Source: Pusillimonas caeni (GTDB lineage Bacteria; Pseudomonadota; Gammaproteobacteria; Burkholderiales; Burkholderiaceae_B). Taken from it: 64,000 bases of DNA. The stretch spans positions 62,001-126,000 of the forward strand of contig NZ_PDUW01000003.1 in assembly GCF_003545815.1 (NCBI RefSeq), given 5' to 3'. Under the pieces are notes generated by a model that saw only the letters and a program-made list of their open reading frames with translations, was not told the DNA's origin and ran no database searches. A program made the translations under genes and the position numbers. This document shows, piece by piece, positions 40,772-54,525 of this stretch; the first letter of the stretch is position 1; each line of letters opens with the position of its first letter.

Positions 40772-42015
40772 ATGAAAGTATTTCATTTAGTGGTGTGGGG
40801 CTTCGCCGGCCTATGCGGCACGGCTGTCGCCCAAGATACGAATTCCCTGCGGCTGGAAGAGGCGGTCACGCGTGCACTGTCCGCTAATCCTGCCATCGCG
40901 GTACAAACGGCCGAGCTTCAAGCTGTTCGAGCCCGTGCGGATCGCGAGAGCTTGCCAACGCCCTATGTCGTAGGCGGCGAAGTAACAAATTTCGCCGGTA
41001 CAGGCAGCCTGCGCGGCATGAGTGCTGCGGAAACGACCTTGAGCATCGGCCGGGTCATTGAGCTCGGCGGCAAGCGCGAAGCTCGTGAGGCGCTCGGCAG
41101 GGCCGAAATCAAAGAGCAAAGGCACCGGACCGATACGGTACGGATTGATTTGACAAGTCTCACCTCGACGCGCTTTATCAAAGTGTTGGCCAAGCAGCAG
41201 GAACTAAAATACGCCGAGGAACGCATTCGGCTGGCCGGCCAAACGCGCCAAGAGGTCGCGGCTAGAGTGGCGTCGGCCCGTAGCCCGAAATCGGACCTCC
41301 AGGCTGCTGAAATTGCTCTGGCCGAAGCAGAACTGGATCGCAAGAATGCGATGCAGGAACTTGCCAGTGCCAGAATGGCGTTGGCCGCGAGTTGGGGTGC
41401 ATCGGCGCCCGACTTCGACACTGTCGCGGGCGATCTGTATTCTTTGCCGCCAGTAGAACCGTTCGAGACACTGGCAGCCCGTCTGTCCATGACCCCCGAA
41501 CTGCAGGCCGCACGATTGCAAACCGAGACGCTTGCCGCACGCGGCCGCGTTGCCCGGGCCAGTGCCAAACCCGATATTGAAGTCAACCTTGGGGTGCGCC
41601 GCCTGGAGGCATACCGTGACCATGCTCTGATGCTGTCGGTCTCGATCCCCCTTGGCAGTGGCACGCGCTCGGGATATGCGGTTGCCGAAGCCAACGCGAA
41701 GCTCGCTGCAAATTGGGCGCGCCGCAATGCCGACCGTTTGGAGCGTCATCAGGATTTATTCGAGCGCTACCAAGAACTGATGCAGACGCGCACAGAAGTC
41801 GAGTCCCTGCGCAAGAACATGATCCCCGAAGCTGAAGGTGCGCTGGCCGCCACTCGCCGCGGTTTCGAGGCTGGTCGTTTCCCTTTCATTTCACTTGCAC
41901 AAGCGCAGAGGACATTGTTTGACTTGCGCGAGCGCGCGGGCAAAGCAGCCGGCCGCTATCACCTTTTGCTGGTTGAGGTCGAGCGCCTCACCGCCACCGT
42001 TGAGGACCTGACCCC

Positions 42016-42019
<4 letters not shown>
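40772..42019 (+). CDS. czcC: CzcC-like outer-membrane efflux protein
   Basis: TolC-family channel of an RND metal efflux complex, 415 residues from ATG 40772 (GAGG seven bases upstream; the frame is open earlier). A signal peptide ends near A-V-A-Q. The OEP repeats show L-R-L-E-E-A-V-T-R-A-L-S-A-N-P-A and the second half S-V-S-I-P-L-G-S-G-T-R. The stop overlaps the next gene (ATGA). Confidence 0.85.
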
Positions 42020-46399
<4,380 letters not shown>

Positions 46400-46700
46400 C
46401 CGAGGCGTAGGTTCGCTCTGGCTCCGGTTCTGTCAGTACAAGCAGCAGCCGGAGCCCGCCCTGCGCAGGCATGAAATCCATGAACGAGAAGCCTTTTAAA
46501 GGAGTGTCAGGCTTGTATCTCATCTCCAGATGTGGGGCGGCCACAGTACTGCTTGTATTGTCAAAGACCTCGGCAGTCGGCTTGCACGATTCAAGCCTGT
46601 GCGTAAAAACCTCATCCCGTCCGACAGGACAGGGCACTTTGTAGGCATCGACAATGCGATTGCCGTGCCTCATACACATGCTTCCCTTTTCGCTTCGCCG
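46400..46700. other. Gap between czcA and the small exported protein
   Basis: About 300 bases. It contains one eight-pair stem (GGCTCCGG 46420-46427 with CCGGAGCC 46449-46456) without a T tract. The frame of the following gene is open back to 46530 but reads poorly there. Nothing else is supported. Confidence 0.4.
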
Positions 46701-47057
46701 ATGTCTCTGAGAACTGCCGTTTCGTTATGGTTGCTTGCAGCGATGCTAGTGGGGGCACTGACCGGTGCTTGGCAAGCCGCTTGGGTCACACATGAAGCAG
46801 AGCACGCCGGAAATACTGAACTGACAGTTGTGCAATCGAACATCGTTGGCAACGCCCATTCCGGAGATCAGCTACCGGACGCCCAGCATGAGCTGTTGCA
46901 CGAGATAATGGATCATCATTCCACCGCCATAACGTCTGATACGACAGTGCTTTATTCGCCATCACATTCCCCAATCCCTGTGGCTTTCGATACTCGCGTT
47001 CGCACAGTAGCCATCGCGCCATTATTGCGGCCTCCGCGCACGACTTTTCTAGCTTAG
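46701..47057 (+). CDS. Small exported His-containing protein (CzcI-like)
   Basis: 118 residues from ATG 46701. A signal peptide/anchor (S-L-W-L-L-A-A-M-L-V-G-A-L-T-G-A-W) is followed by a His/Glu-rich part (T-H-E-A-E-H-A-G, L-L-H-E-I-M-D-H-H). Small periplasmic proteins of this kind (CzcI) accompany metal efflux operons and may bind the metal. A second one lies at 50595. An earlier start at 46530 is possible. Confidence 0.55.
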   Translation: MSLRTAVSLWLLAAMLVGALTGAWQAAWVTHEAEHAGNTELTVVQSNIVGNAHSGDQLPDAQHELLHEIMDHHSTAITSDTTVLYSPSHSPIPVAFDTRVRTVAIAPLLRPPRTTFLA

Positions 47058-47359
47058 TCCATTAAGCAGCAGTGCTTATTGCGTGGCTGTCCTTAGATTC
47101 CCAGCGAACAATCGGCAGCATCCATACGCCTGGCTATATCCACGCGTGATGGTGACGCGGTGTTGCTTCCCATATGCGTCAACTGGATGTACGTGTTCCG
47201 TTCCTGCTTTTGAAGCAGAGTTCCGGAGTTGTTCGCGCCGCGCTTCAAGACACTGCATTTCTATGGCGGGGAAGGCGCTCATTCTTGTTATGTCTCACCC
47301 TGTCATTGTCGATTTGATACCGGCGCCCAACAAGGGCTCTGGGTCGAGGCGCGAAGACA
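47058..47359. other. Gap before the glycosyltransferase gene
   Basis: About 300 bases in which I see no gene, strong promoter or repeat. It marks a change from GC-rich metal genes to an AT-richer gene. Confidence 0.4.
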
Positions 47360-48493
47360 ATGAAGATTCTTTATACAAATTTCCACAATAGTCCCGATAT
47401 TAATGGCCATGTTACGTACATCAGTACGTTGCTGAAAAACTTAAATGGAAGGCATGCTCTATATGTTGCTACTCCAGCTGAAAGCGCCTTATACAGAATT
47501 GCTCAAGAAATTGCGGGCACACGAGTGTTTGCAATGCCTTTTCGTTCCAGCATTCACCGAATTCCCCGATATGCAAAAAAGCTGCGGGCCATACTAAAAC
47601 AAGAGCAAATTGATGTTGTTCACGTGAACGGGTCTACTGACCATAAGGTTGCCCTGGCGGCAAGTAAATTCCTGAAAAATAGGCCAAAAATAATCTTTAC
47701 AAAACACAATGACGTGCCTATTAAATTCATTGGCTCTTTGCTAAGGGCAAGGCTGGGTACTGACGCGATAATTGCGGTTTGCACACATGTAAAGCACATG
47801 CTCAAAGACAGCCAATATAAAGAGATACCTCTATACACCATACCCAATGGTGTTGATACAAGCTACTTTACCCCCGCTTCCGAGGCTGAGATAAAAGAAT
47901 GCAGGAAAAGAATTTTCGGAGATGCATTTGCACATAAATTTGTCGTTGGCAGCAATGCCGGCACAAGCGATTATAAAAATTGGATGGATATGATTCGGGC
48001 CGTCGCCAAACTCGATCCAATGAAACGAAATATGTTTCATGTAGCCGTCGCAGGAGCCCCCATAAAGGACGAGCAGTTGCGAGAAATTGAAAGCTTGTCC
48101 ATGACAGAAAATTTCACCTATGTTGGGATGCTCGATGACGTCCGGTGCTTTAACCAGGCCATAGATATAGGTTATGTGCTCTCTTCCCGGGTAGAAACCA
48201 TTTCTTTTGCGTGCAGAGAAATGATGGCTTGCGGGAAGCCCGTCATTGTTACCGACTACTCTGGGTTGCCTGAGAACATAAGTGATAGGAAAGATGGCTG
48301 GATAGTGCCCATTCGCTCCCCCGAAGTGGTCTCAAAAATTCTGGCTGGAATTACAGACCAAGAATTCGACTTAAGGGCAATGGGCAAAGAGGCAAGGGAA
48401 AAAGCCAGCCAGCATTTCGGAGTGGAGAAATTTGTAGAAGAAACAGAAAGGGCATATACGGCTACAACCGCTACGACGCCATTTACTCTTTAG
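47360..48493 (+). CDS. Family 4 glycosyltransferase (GT-B fold)
   Basis: 377 residues. Features: N-terminal M-K-I-L-Y-T-N-F-H-N-S-P-D-I-N-G-H-V-T-Y, the mid-protein P-N-G-V-D-T-S-Y-F, and the C-terminal nucleotide-sugar region S-F-A-C-R-E-M-M-A-C-G-K-P-V-I-V-T-D (E-x7-E-like), all GT4. Usually acts on LPS or polysaccharide. Base and codon use is clearly AT-richer than its neighbours, so it is probably a separate acquisition. No sugar-synthesis genes accompany it. Confidence 0.85.
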   Translation: MKILYTNFHNSPDINGHVTYISTLLKNLNGRHALYVATPAESALYRIAQEIAGTRVFAMPFRSSIHRIPRYAKKLRAILKQEQIDVVHVNGSTDHKVALAASKFLKNRPKIIFTKHNDVPIKFIGSLLRARLGTDAIIAVCTHVKHMLKDSQYKEIPLYTIPNGVDTSYFTPASEAEIKECRKRIFGDAFAHKFVVGSNAGTSDYKNWMDMIRAVAKLDPMKRNMFHVAVAGAPIKDEQLREIESLSMTENFTYVGMLDDVRCFNQAIDIGYVLSSRVETISFACREMMACGKPVIVTDYSGLPENISDRKDGWIVPIRSPEVVSKILAGITDQEFDLRAMGKEAREKASQHFGVEKFVEETERAYTATTATTPFTL

Positions 48494-48653
48494 GATCATC
48501 ATGCCTTTTGCGTGCCTGCGCCAAAACTTGCTTACTACAGCCTGGTTCCCTAAACTGTTGTCTCGATATCGACTATTGTCCAATAGCGCCGCTGTTTATG
48601 CTGATATGCGTCCCCCTTAGAGGCGTCCGCCAGTAGAGACAAAAATTTTCGAC

Positions 48654-48923
48654 ATGCATACACATCAGACTTATCCCGCGATCATCAAGCGCCTGCGCCG
48701 CGCGGCGGGGCATCTCAATAGCGTCATACAGATGATCGAGGATGGTCGTCCTTGCCTAGAGCTCGCGCAACAACTCCAGGCCGTAGAGAAAGCCGTTCAG
48801 AAAGCCAAGAAGACACTGATCCAGGATCATCTGGATCACTGCTTGGACGAAGTCGTTGGCCCGTTGGCACGCGATCAGCGTGAAGCCATGGCGGAGTTCA
48901 AGGAAATCACCCGGTACTTATAA
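48654..48923 (+). CDS. nreA: CsoR/RcnR-family nickel-responsive repressor (NreA/DmeR-like)
   Basis: 89 residues of the all-helical DUF156 fold. Metal-binding candidates: His2/His4 region, Cys in G-R-P-C-L-E-L, and H-x-x-x-H-C in Q-D-H-L-D-H-C. The sequence K-R-L-R-R-A-A-G-H-L-N-S-V-I-Q-M-I-E is the DmeR/NreA pattern for Ni/Co sensing. It lies before nreB, with an operator-like element between (49087-49107). Confidence 0.8.
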   Translation: MHTHQTYPAIIKRLRRAAGHLNSVIQMIEDGRPCLELAQQLQAVEKAVQKAKKTLIQDHLDHCLDEVVGPLARDQREAMAEFKEITRYL

Positions 48924-49086
48924 AACGTCATTGCGAAGTGGCCGAACTACCGTTCCCGAGAGTTCCATCAGAAGCCTTCCAGTCGTTCGTCTCACACACT
49001 ACTGAAAAAAGGCGATTTATCTCCTCTTAATCATGGAGGTTCGCGCCTTGAGATAGTTGCTGGCACGCCATTTCAAATCATTTGCG

Positions 49087-49107
49087 ATATCCCCCCAGGG
49101 AGGATAT
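49087..49107. promoter_or_regulatory. RcnR/CsoR-type operator candidate before nreB
   Basis: An inverted repeat ATATCC...GGATAT enclosing a C/G tract, about 84 bases before nreB. Such a G/C tract between AT-rich inverted repeats is the pattern of RcnR-like operators. The rest of the 267-base spacer shows nothing else. Confidence 0.45.
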
Positions 49108-49190
49108 TATTTGTACGTGAATCGGCTCGGAGTATGTTTGTCTGGGCGAAAGCGGAGCCCCGCCCAATTCTTTAGATTTAGAGTGATTCG

Positions 49191-50501
49191 ATGCTTGCCG
49201 TCCTGAAAAATCGCACCTATCGCCATTTGTTCGCTGCGCAGGTGATAGCGCTTGTGGGAACCGGCTTGATGACCGTCGCGCTTGGCTTGCTGGCGTACGA
49301 ACTGGCAGGGGCGGATGCCGGGGCGGTTCTTGGTACAGCGCTGGCCATCAAGATGATGGCCTACGTCGGAATCGCCCCGATTGCTCAGGCATTCGCCGAG
49401 CGCTTGCCCCGTCGATCACTGCTAGTTGCCCTTGACCTGATTCGGGCGGCAGTAGCCATCTGCCTGCCTTTCGTTACCGAAGTGTGGCAGATCTATCTAC
49501 TGATCTTCGTGTTGCAAGCGGCTTCCGCGGCATTTACGCCGACCTTCCAGGCGACGATCCCCGACATCCTGCCTGATGAAGAGGAATATACCAATGCGCT
49601 GTCTCTGTCCCGATTGGCTTATGACCTTGAAAGCCTGATTTCCCCGATGCTGGCGGCGGCGCTTTTAACCGTCATCAGCTTTCACAACCTGTTTGTCGGC
49701 ACGGTTTTTGGCTTCCTTGTTTCCGCTGCGCTGGTGGTCAGCGTCACGCTACCTGCGACTTTGCCTGGGCCAGGCCGAAGCATCTGGGAACGCACCACAC
49801 GGGGCGTTCGCATTTACCTCGCCACGCCACGGCTTCGAGGCCTGTTGGCGATCAGCCTTGCTGTATCGGCAGCGGGCGCAATGGTGATCGTCAATACAGT
49901 GGTCATCGTGAAGGCACGCTTTGGCTTAGGCGAAGCGGAAGTTGCCTGGGCGCTGGCGGCATTCGGAGGCGGCTCGATGATCGCCGCGTTTGCGCTGCCC
50001 GGCTTACTCAGCAAACTCGCGGACCGGCCGATTATGGTCACTGGCGCGGCGGTATTGGTTATAGGTACTGCCATTGGGGCATTGATTCCGTCTTATGCTC
50101 TATTGCTGCCGCTTTGGCTCGTGATTGGTATTGGCTATAGCGCGGCACAAACGCCTTCGGGCCGTCTGCTTCGCCGCTCAGCTCATGCAGAGGATAGACC
50201 CGCGATATTTGCCGCGCAGTTTGCACTGTCGCATGCCTGCTGGCTCATCTGCTACCCTTTGGCGGGACGCTTCGGCGCTGCCTTTGGGTTGCAGTCGACC
50301 TTTATTGTCATGTCGTTGATCGGTCTTGCCGGCGTAATATTGGCATTGAGGCTATGGCCGGCCGGCGACCCATCCGACGTTGCCCACGATCACCCAGATC
50401 TGCCACCTGAGCATCCACACATGCGCGAGTATGCCAGCCGCGACAGACACTATCATCTTCTGATCGTCGACGACCTGCATCACAGATGGCCGCGATTATA
50501 A
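49191..50501 (+). CDS. nreB: NreB-like nickel efflux permease (major facilitator)
   Basis: 436 residues with about 12 membrane segments of the MFS fold (early N-R-T-Y-R-H-L-F-A-A-Q motif, then A-E-R-L-P-R-R-S in loop 2-3). The C-terminal tail is His-rich (H-D-H-P-D, P-P-E-H-P-H, D-R-H-Y-H, D-L-H-H-R), the hallmark of NreB, which confers nickel resistance in Achromobacter xylosoxidans. It follows an NreA-like repressor gene. Confidence 0.85.
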   Translation: MLAVLKNRTYRHLFAAQVIALVGTGLMTVALGLLAYELAGADAGAVLGTALAIKMMAYVGIAPIAQAFAERLPRRSLLVALDLIRAAVAICLPFVTEVWQIYLLIFVLQAASAAFTPTFQATIPDILPDEEEYTNALSLSRLAYDLESLISPMLAAALLTVISFHNLFVGTVFGFLVSAALVVSVTLPATLPGPGRSIWERTTRGVRIYLATPRLRGLLAISLAVSAAGAMVIVNTVVIVKARFGLGEAEVAWALAAFGGGSMIAAFALPGLLSKLADRPIMVTGAAVLVIGTAIGALIPSYALLLPLWLVIGIGYSAAQTPSGRLLRRSAHAEDRPAIFAAQFALSHACWLICYPLAGRFGAAFGLQSTFIVMSLIGLAGVILALRLWPAGDPSDVAHDHPDLPPEHPHMREYASRDRHYHLLIVDDLHHRWPRL

Positions 50502-50594
50502 GAGCGTCGGCTCGGCAACCCAAACATGCCGACTGTATGCGCGCGACATATGAAACGCTTGCGCTCTTCTCACTAAGCATATGCGATAGATTTC

Positions 50595-50987
50595 ATGCAA
50601 TACTGGCTTAGCCGAACATCGGTTCGTGTCATTACCCTGGTTGTCGTAATACTGAGTCTCATGGCGATTTCAGCCAGAGCGATATCGAGTTCGCATGACC
50701 CTTTCGCGTTGGCACTCGCAGAAATGCAACGACATGTCGATTTGCCCTTGACTGCATCCGATCACGGGCATACCCATGCGCTCGGCCTCGAAGAAGAAAG
50801 GCAAGCAGGTCATCTGCATGGGCATAACTCCTTCGACCACACCCACGAAGTACAGAACCTTCCGCCGGAAATTTCGCAGTCACTCGGATCGCTATCCCGG
50901 GTATGGCGTCCTGCACCTTATCCTCCCGCTCCGCAGGCTCGCAACTTCCGCATCGATCGGCCTCCGAAAATCGCTCATTCATCCTAA
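50595..50987 (+). CDS. Exported His-rich protein (CzcI-like)
   Basis: 130 residues. An N-terminal signal (R-V-I-T-L-V-V-V-I-L-S-L-M-A-I-S-A-R-A) is followed by His clusters (D-H-G-H-T-H, H-L-H-G-H-N, D-H-T-H). It is probably a periplasmic metal-binding accessory to the nickel genes on either side. There is no clear ribosome binding site. Confidence 0.6.
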   Translation: MQYWLSRTSVRVITLVVVILSLMAISARAISSSHDPFALALAEMQRHVDLPLTASDHGHTHALGLEEERQAGHLHGHNSFDHTHEVQNLPPEISQSLGSLSRVWRPAPYPPAPQARNFRIDRPPKIAHSS

Positions 50988-51040
50988 GAAAAGGGGCTGA
51001 TACAGTAGCCCCTCCCTATTGTTGAGATTTTGGAGCATTC

Positions 51041-51772
51041 ATGTTTAGACCCTTTCGTTGGGGTCGCTTGAGCTCGCCTGATTCCAGGCGGCAAGTGGCC
51101 TCGTTTTGCCTTGTTCTAGTAACCCTTCTGCTGTTTACCAGTACGGCCTTCGCACATGCGGTGGCCGAAGGGGACAAGGGCTACATCCAGGAAATCACTG
51201 GAGTCAATTTACTGCCCTTCATCTATCTTGGCGCCAAACACATGGTGACGGGATACGATCACATTCTGTTTTTACTTGGTGTGATCTTCTTCTTGTATCG
51301 GATGAAGCATATTGGCCTTTATGTGAGTCTCTTTGCTGTTGGCCATTCGACGACGATGTTGCTTGGAGTTTATTTCAACATTGGAATAAATAGCTTCATC
51401 ATCGATGCCATCATCGGTCTATCAGTCGTCTACAAGGCACTCGATAACATGGGTGCCTATCAGCGCTGGTTGGGTTTTCAACCCAACACCAAGGCGGCCA
51501 CGCTGATCTTCGGTTTCTTCCATGGGTTTGGCCTGTCGACCAAAATCATCGAGTACGAAATATCGCCCGATGGCCTGGTTCCAAACCTTCTTGCTTTCAA
51601 CGTCGGCGTTGAAATCGGACAGTTGATGGCGCTTGGGGTGATTCTTATTGCGATGAGCTATTGGCGGCGCACAGAAAGTTTTTGGCGCCATGCCTACACA
51701 GCTAATGTCGTCATGATGAGCGCGGGCTTTGTCCTGATGGGCTATCAAATTACTGGTTACTTTGTTTCGTAA
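51041..51772 (+). CDS. HupE/UreJ-type nickel/cobalt permease
   Basis: 243 residues with a signal-like N-terminus and about six membrane segments. The HupE/UreJ (second subfamily) motif is G-Y-D-H-I-L-F-L-L, with F-A-V-G-H-S-T-T and F-G-F-F-H-G-F-G-L later; these histidines bind Ni/Co in the family. GGAG lies seven bases before the ATG. It lies with nickel-resistance genes, so it may export or import; the direction is not known from sequence. Confidence 0.8.
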   Translation: MFRPFRWGRLSSPDSRRQVASFCLVLVTLLLFTSTAFAHAVAEGDKGYIQEITGVNLLPFIYLGAKHMVTGYDHILFLLGVIFFLYRMKHIGLYVSLFAVGHSTTMLLGVYFNIGINSFIIDAIIGLSVVYKALDNMGAYQRWLGFQPNTKAATLIFGFFHGFGLSTKIIEYEISPDGLVPNLLAFNVGVEIGQLMALGVILIAMSYWRRTESFWRHAYTANVVMMSAGFVLMGYQITGYFVS

Positions 51773-51783
51773 AAGGATTCGCT

Positions 51784-52497
51784 ATGTATAACGCAGACCT
51801 ACCTACACGTGCCGAATTGCCGACCTCCCGGCAACTGAGGCGATCCACCATTATTGCTGCGGCTTCCGCCGTGCTCATTCTTTTGACCGTTGTTCTGCCG
51901 TCTGAGTATGCTTTCGACCCCACCGGCATTGGGCGCGTACTGGGGTTCACCCAGATGGGAGAAATTAAGACGCAGCTTGCCGCCGAGGCTGCTGCTGATG
52001 CGGCTGCCGATAAAGCAACCATTTCCCAGCCCCAGATTGCACAGCAAGTGGACAATATCGCGGCTGGCGGGGCTGACGAGGCCGGTACACTTGTTCGGCC
52101 GTCTGAGGCATCCGTTTCCAATGCCGAACAGGTGGCCGCTGCCCCGACGAGTGCTTCAACTTCATCGGCAGCTGCTCAGGACGCGCGGAATGATGAAATA
52201 AGTATTACTTTGAAACCAGGACAGGGGGCCGAAGTCAAACTGAGTATGCTTGCTGGAGCTAAGGCCAGCTTTTCGTGGACGGCCAACGGTGCGGTAGTCA
52301 ATTACGATACCCATGGCGATGGCGGTGGCCAGTCCATATCGTACGAAAAGGGCCGCGGAGTGGCCGATGACGAGGGAACGCTCGAAGCGGCGTTCGACGG
52401 CAACCATGGCTGGTTTTGGCGAAACCGGACCCAGAAGGACGTCACCGTGACACTGCGCACAAGTGGCGACTACGCTGAACTGAAACGTATGATCTAG
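51784..52497 (+). CDS. Transmembrane anchor protein of metal-resistance islands
   Basis: 237 residues. One membrane segment (I-I-A-A-A-S-A-V-L-I-L-L-T-V-V-L) near 25-40 is followed by G-I-G-R-V-L-G-F-T-Q-M-G-E-I-K, an Ala/Ser linker, and a C-terminal beta-rich domain ending N-H-G-W-F-W-R-N-R-T. It matches proteins I know as 'transmembrane anchor protein', usually next to HupE/UreJ genes, as here (11 bases after). The function is unknown. Confidence 0.7.
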   Translation: MYNADLPTRAELPTSRQLRRSTIIAAASAVLILLTVVLPSEYAFDPTGIGRVLGFTQMGEIKTQLAAEAAADAAADKATISQPQIAQQVDNIAAGGADEAGTLVRPSEASVSNAEQVAAAPTSASTSSAAAQDARNDEISITLKPGQGAEVKLSMLAGAKASFSWTANGAVVNYDTHGDGGGQSISYEKGRGVADDEGTLEAAFDGNHGWFWRNRTQKDVTVTLRTSGDYAELKRMI

Positions 52498-52519
52498 ACC
52501 CTGTGCATTGAGTGAAAAA

Positions 52520-52562
52520 CTGCGGCCCCCCAAACCATCAGATATGATTTGGAGGGCCGCTA
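52520..52562. terminator. Hairpin between convergent genes
   Basis: GGCCCcCCAAA pairs with TTTGGaGGGCC across a short loop in the spacer between the anchor-protein and glycosyltransferase genes. There is no long T tract, so it may act as a bidirectional terminator of modest strength. Confidence 0.5.
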
Positions 52563-52602
52563 GCAGGTTTCGAAAGTGGCGGAATGCGATGTGCCGCGGA
52601 CG

Positions 52603-53613
52603 TCAGGTTATCTGGTGGTTTAGCGATTTTGTCGAATTTGCATTTATTGAAGCTTGGTGATAATAACTGAGCACATACTGTGGACGTTGTTTGACCTCAA
52701 CATAGAGACGGCCAATATACTCGCCCATAACCCCTGCGGCTATGAGTTGAAGTCCGCCTAACAACAGCATCGTAATGATGAGCGTGGGGAATCCTTGCAC
52801 CGGATCACCCACGATGATCGCTTTCAGCAGAAAATAAAAAGCATACAGGAATGCACTTATTGCACTAATTAAGCCCGTGTACATAGCCAGCTTCAGCGGG
52901 GCGGTAGAGAATGAGGTGATTCCGTCCAGCGCATAGTTCCACAACCCCCAGTACTGCCACTTGGTCCTGCCGGCGTGGCGCGCATGACGGTCGTAATCAA
53001 GGGTCACTTGCTCAAAACCGATCCAGGCAAACATGCCTTTCATGAAGCGACAGCGCTCGGGCAATGAGTTAAGTGCCGTGACTGCTCTTCGGCTCAGAAG
53101 ACGAAAATCGCCAACATCGTGCGCAATAGGCACGTCGCTGATACGGTTGATCACCCTATAGAAGGCATGCGATGTAGCCTTCTTTAATAAGGTTTCTCCG
53201 TCGCGTTGCCGTCGACGCATGTTCACGACTTCTGCGCCCGCTTGCCATGCTTGAAACATATGAACAATTTGTTCGGGAGGATCTTGCAGATCTGCGTCAA
53301 TGATTACGACAGCATCGCCGCGCGCCAACTCCAGGCCGGCGCTTATCGCGCGTTCCTTGCCGAAGTTGCGCGTTAACCGCGCCACGCCCACCCTTGAATC
53401 GCCTTGACGGAGCGCCTCGAGAATTTGTGGCGTGTCATCCGTGCTGCCGTCGTCGACAAACAGCACTTCGTTCTCGCTGGGCAGATCGGCAAGAGCACGA
53501 GCCAGTCGGCGATAGAATAGGGGCAGTACGTCCCGTTCGTTATACACCGGGATGACAATGCTAAGCGTGCAGAATTCAGGCAAAGGCGTGCAGGAAGAGC
53601 GGTTTTTCGACAT
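52603..53613 (-). CDS. Family 2 glycosyltransferase, membrane-anchored (GtrB/ArnC/DPM-synthase type)
   Basis: 336 residues. The catalytic GT2 domain shows S-I-V-I-P-V-Y-N-E-R, D-D-G-S-T-D-D-T, and I-D-A-D-L-Q-D-P-P-E; two membrane segments follow near the C-terminus (L-I-S-A-I-S-A-F-L-Y-A-F-Y-F and T-L-I-I-T-M-L-L-L-G). Such enzymes load a sugar on undecaprenyl phosphate for LPS/O-antigen modification. It is divergent from a two-component regulator pair that may control it. Confidence 0.88.
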   Translation of the reverse strand: MSKNRSSCTPLPEFCTLSIVIPVYNERDVLPLFYRRLARALADLPSENEVLFVDDGSTDDTPQILEALRQGDSRVGVARLTRNFGKERAISAGLELARGDAVVIIDADLQDPPEQIVHMFQAWQAGAEVVNMRRRQRDGETLLKKATSHAFYRVINRISDVPIAHDVGDFRLLSRRAVTALNSLPERCRFMKGMFAWIGFEQVTLDYDRHARHAGRTKWQYWGLWNYALDGITSFSTAPLKLAMYTGLISAISAFLYAFYFLLKAIIVGDPVQGFPTLIITMLLLGGLQLIAAGVMGEYIGRLYVEVKQRPQYVLSYYHQASINANSTKSLNHQIT

Positions 53614-53868
53614 ACGGACAGCCTACAGAAACCTGGGATTGTTATTCCGACTCGTCTGATGAGCCAAGGATCACACTCAGTTCTTCGAAGAACTGCTGGC
53701 CGCACCTATATATGTTGTTACAGTGTACAAAGGTCAAAATGAAGAAATGGTTAAGAGCCGCAATGGAGGAGGAAAGCGTCTCTTTCGGTTTTGGCTGACG
53801 GTGCTACAGTAACTACCGTTCGATGGAGTCCGCGTACTGCTGGTAAATAATTTATATCTTGACGAGCG

Positions 53869-54525
53869 ATGAAGCTTCTCCTTATCGAAGACGATATTCC
53901 CATTGGCACCTCACTCCAGCGGGTCCTGCGCAGCGCAGGCTATAACGTGGTGTGGCTGCGCCACGCGAGCGATGCGAAGAAGTTCCTCGCCAGCTACTCC
54001 TTTGATCTCTTGTTATTGGATATCATGCTGCCAGGTGAGTCGGGCCTTGACCTGCTGGGGTGGGTGCGTGCCCGCGGCGATGCAACGCCCGTGATTATGC
54101 TGACGGCGCGAGATTCGATCAATGATCGTGTGGCAGGCCTGGATGGCGGCGCTGACGACTATGTGCCTAAACCATTCGCTATCGAGGAATTGCTTTCCCG
54201 GATTCGCGCTCTCTTGCGCAGGCAATGCAAGCAGCTGACCGCTTCGTGGCAGGTCGGTCCGCTTTCCATCGATACGGCGCGAAGAAAGGTGGCTGTTGAC
54301 GGCGTGGAGATCAAGCTTACAGCGCGTGAGTATGACATTTTGCTGGCGCTTGCGTTGGATGCGGGCAAGGTGCTTACTCGCGCTCAGATAGAGCGTTCCG
54401 CCTCGCTGCTTGAGGGCGCCGACAGCAACGCCATCGATGTCCACATCTACAACCTGCGAAGCAAAATTGGCAGCCATCTCATAGGCACCGTGCGTGGCGT
54501 GGGCTATGTGCTAGAGAATGCATGA
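53869..54525 (+). CDS. OmpR/PmrA-family response regulator
   Basis: 218 residues. The receiver domain has E-D-D near residues 7-9, the phosphoacceptor in L-L-L-L-D-I-M-L-P (Asp ~51), T/S in M-L-T-A-R and Lys in Y-V-P-K-P-F. The C-terminal winged helix shows L-T-A-R-E-Y-D-I-L-L and V-D-V-H-I-Y-N-L-R-S-K-I. The subfamily is QseB/PmrA/TctD-like. It overlaps the kinase gene by four bases (ATGA) and is 255 bases from the divergent glycosyltransferase; that spacer is the likely target promoter region. Confidence 0.92.
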   Translation: MKLLLIEDDIPIGTSLQRVLRSAGYNVVWLRHASDAKKFLASYSFDLLLLDIMLPGESGLDLLGWVRARGDATPVIMLTARDSINDRVAGLDGGADDYVPKPFAIEELLSRIRALLRRQCKQLTASWQVGPLSIDTARRKVAVDGVEIKLTAREYDILLALALDAGKVLTRAQIERSASLLEGADSNAIDVHIYNLRSKIGSHLIGTVRGVGYVLENA

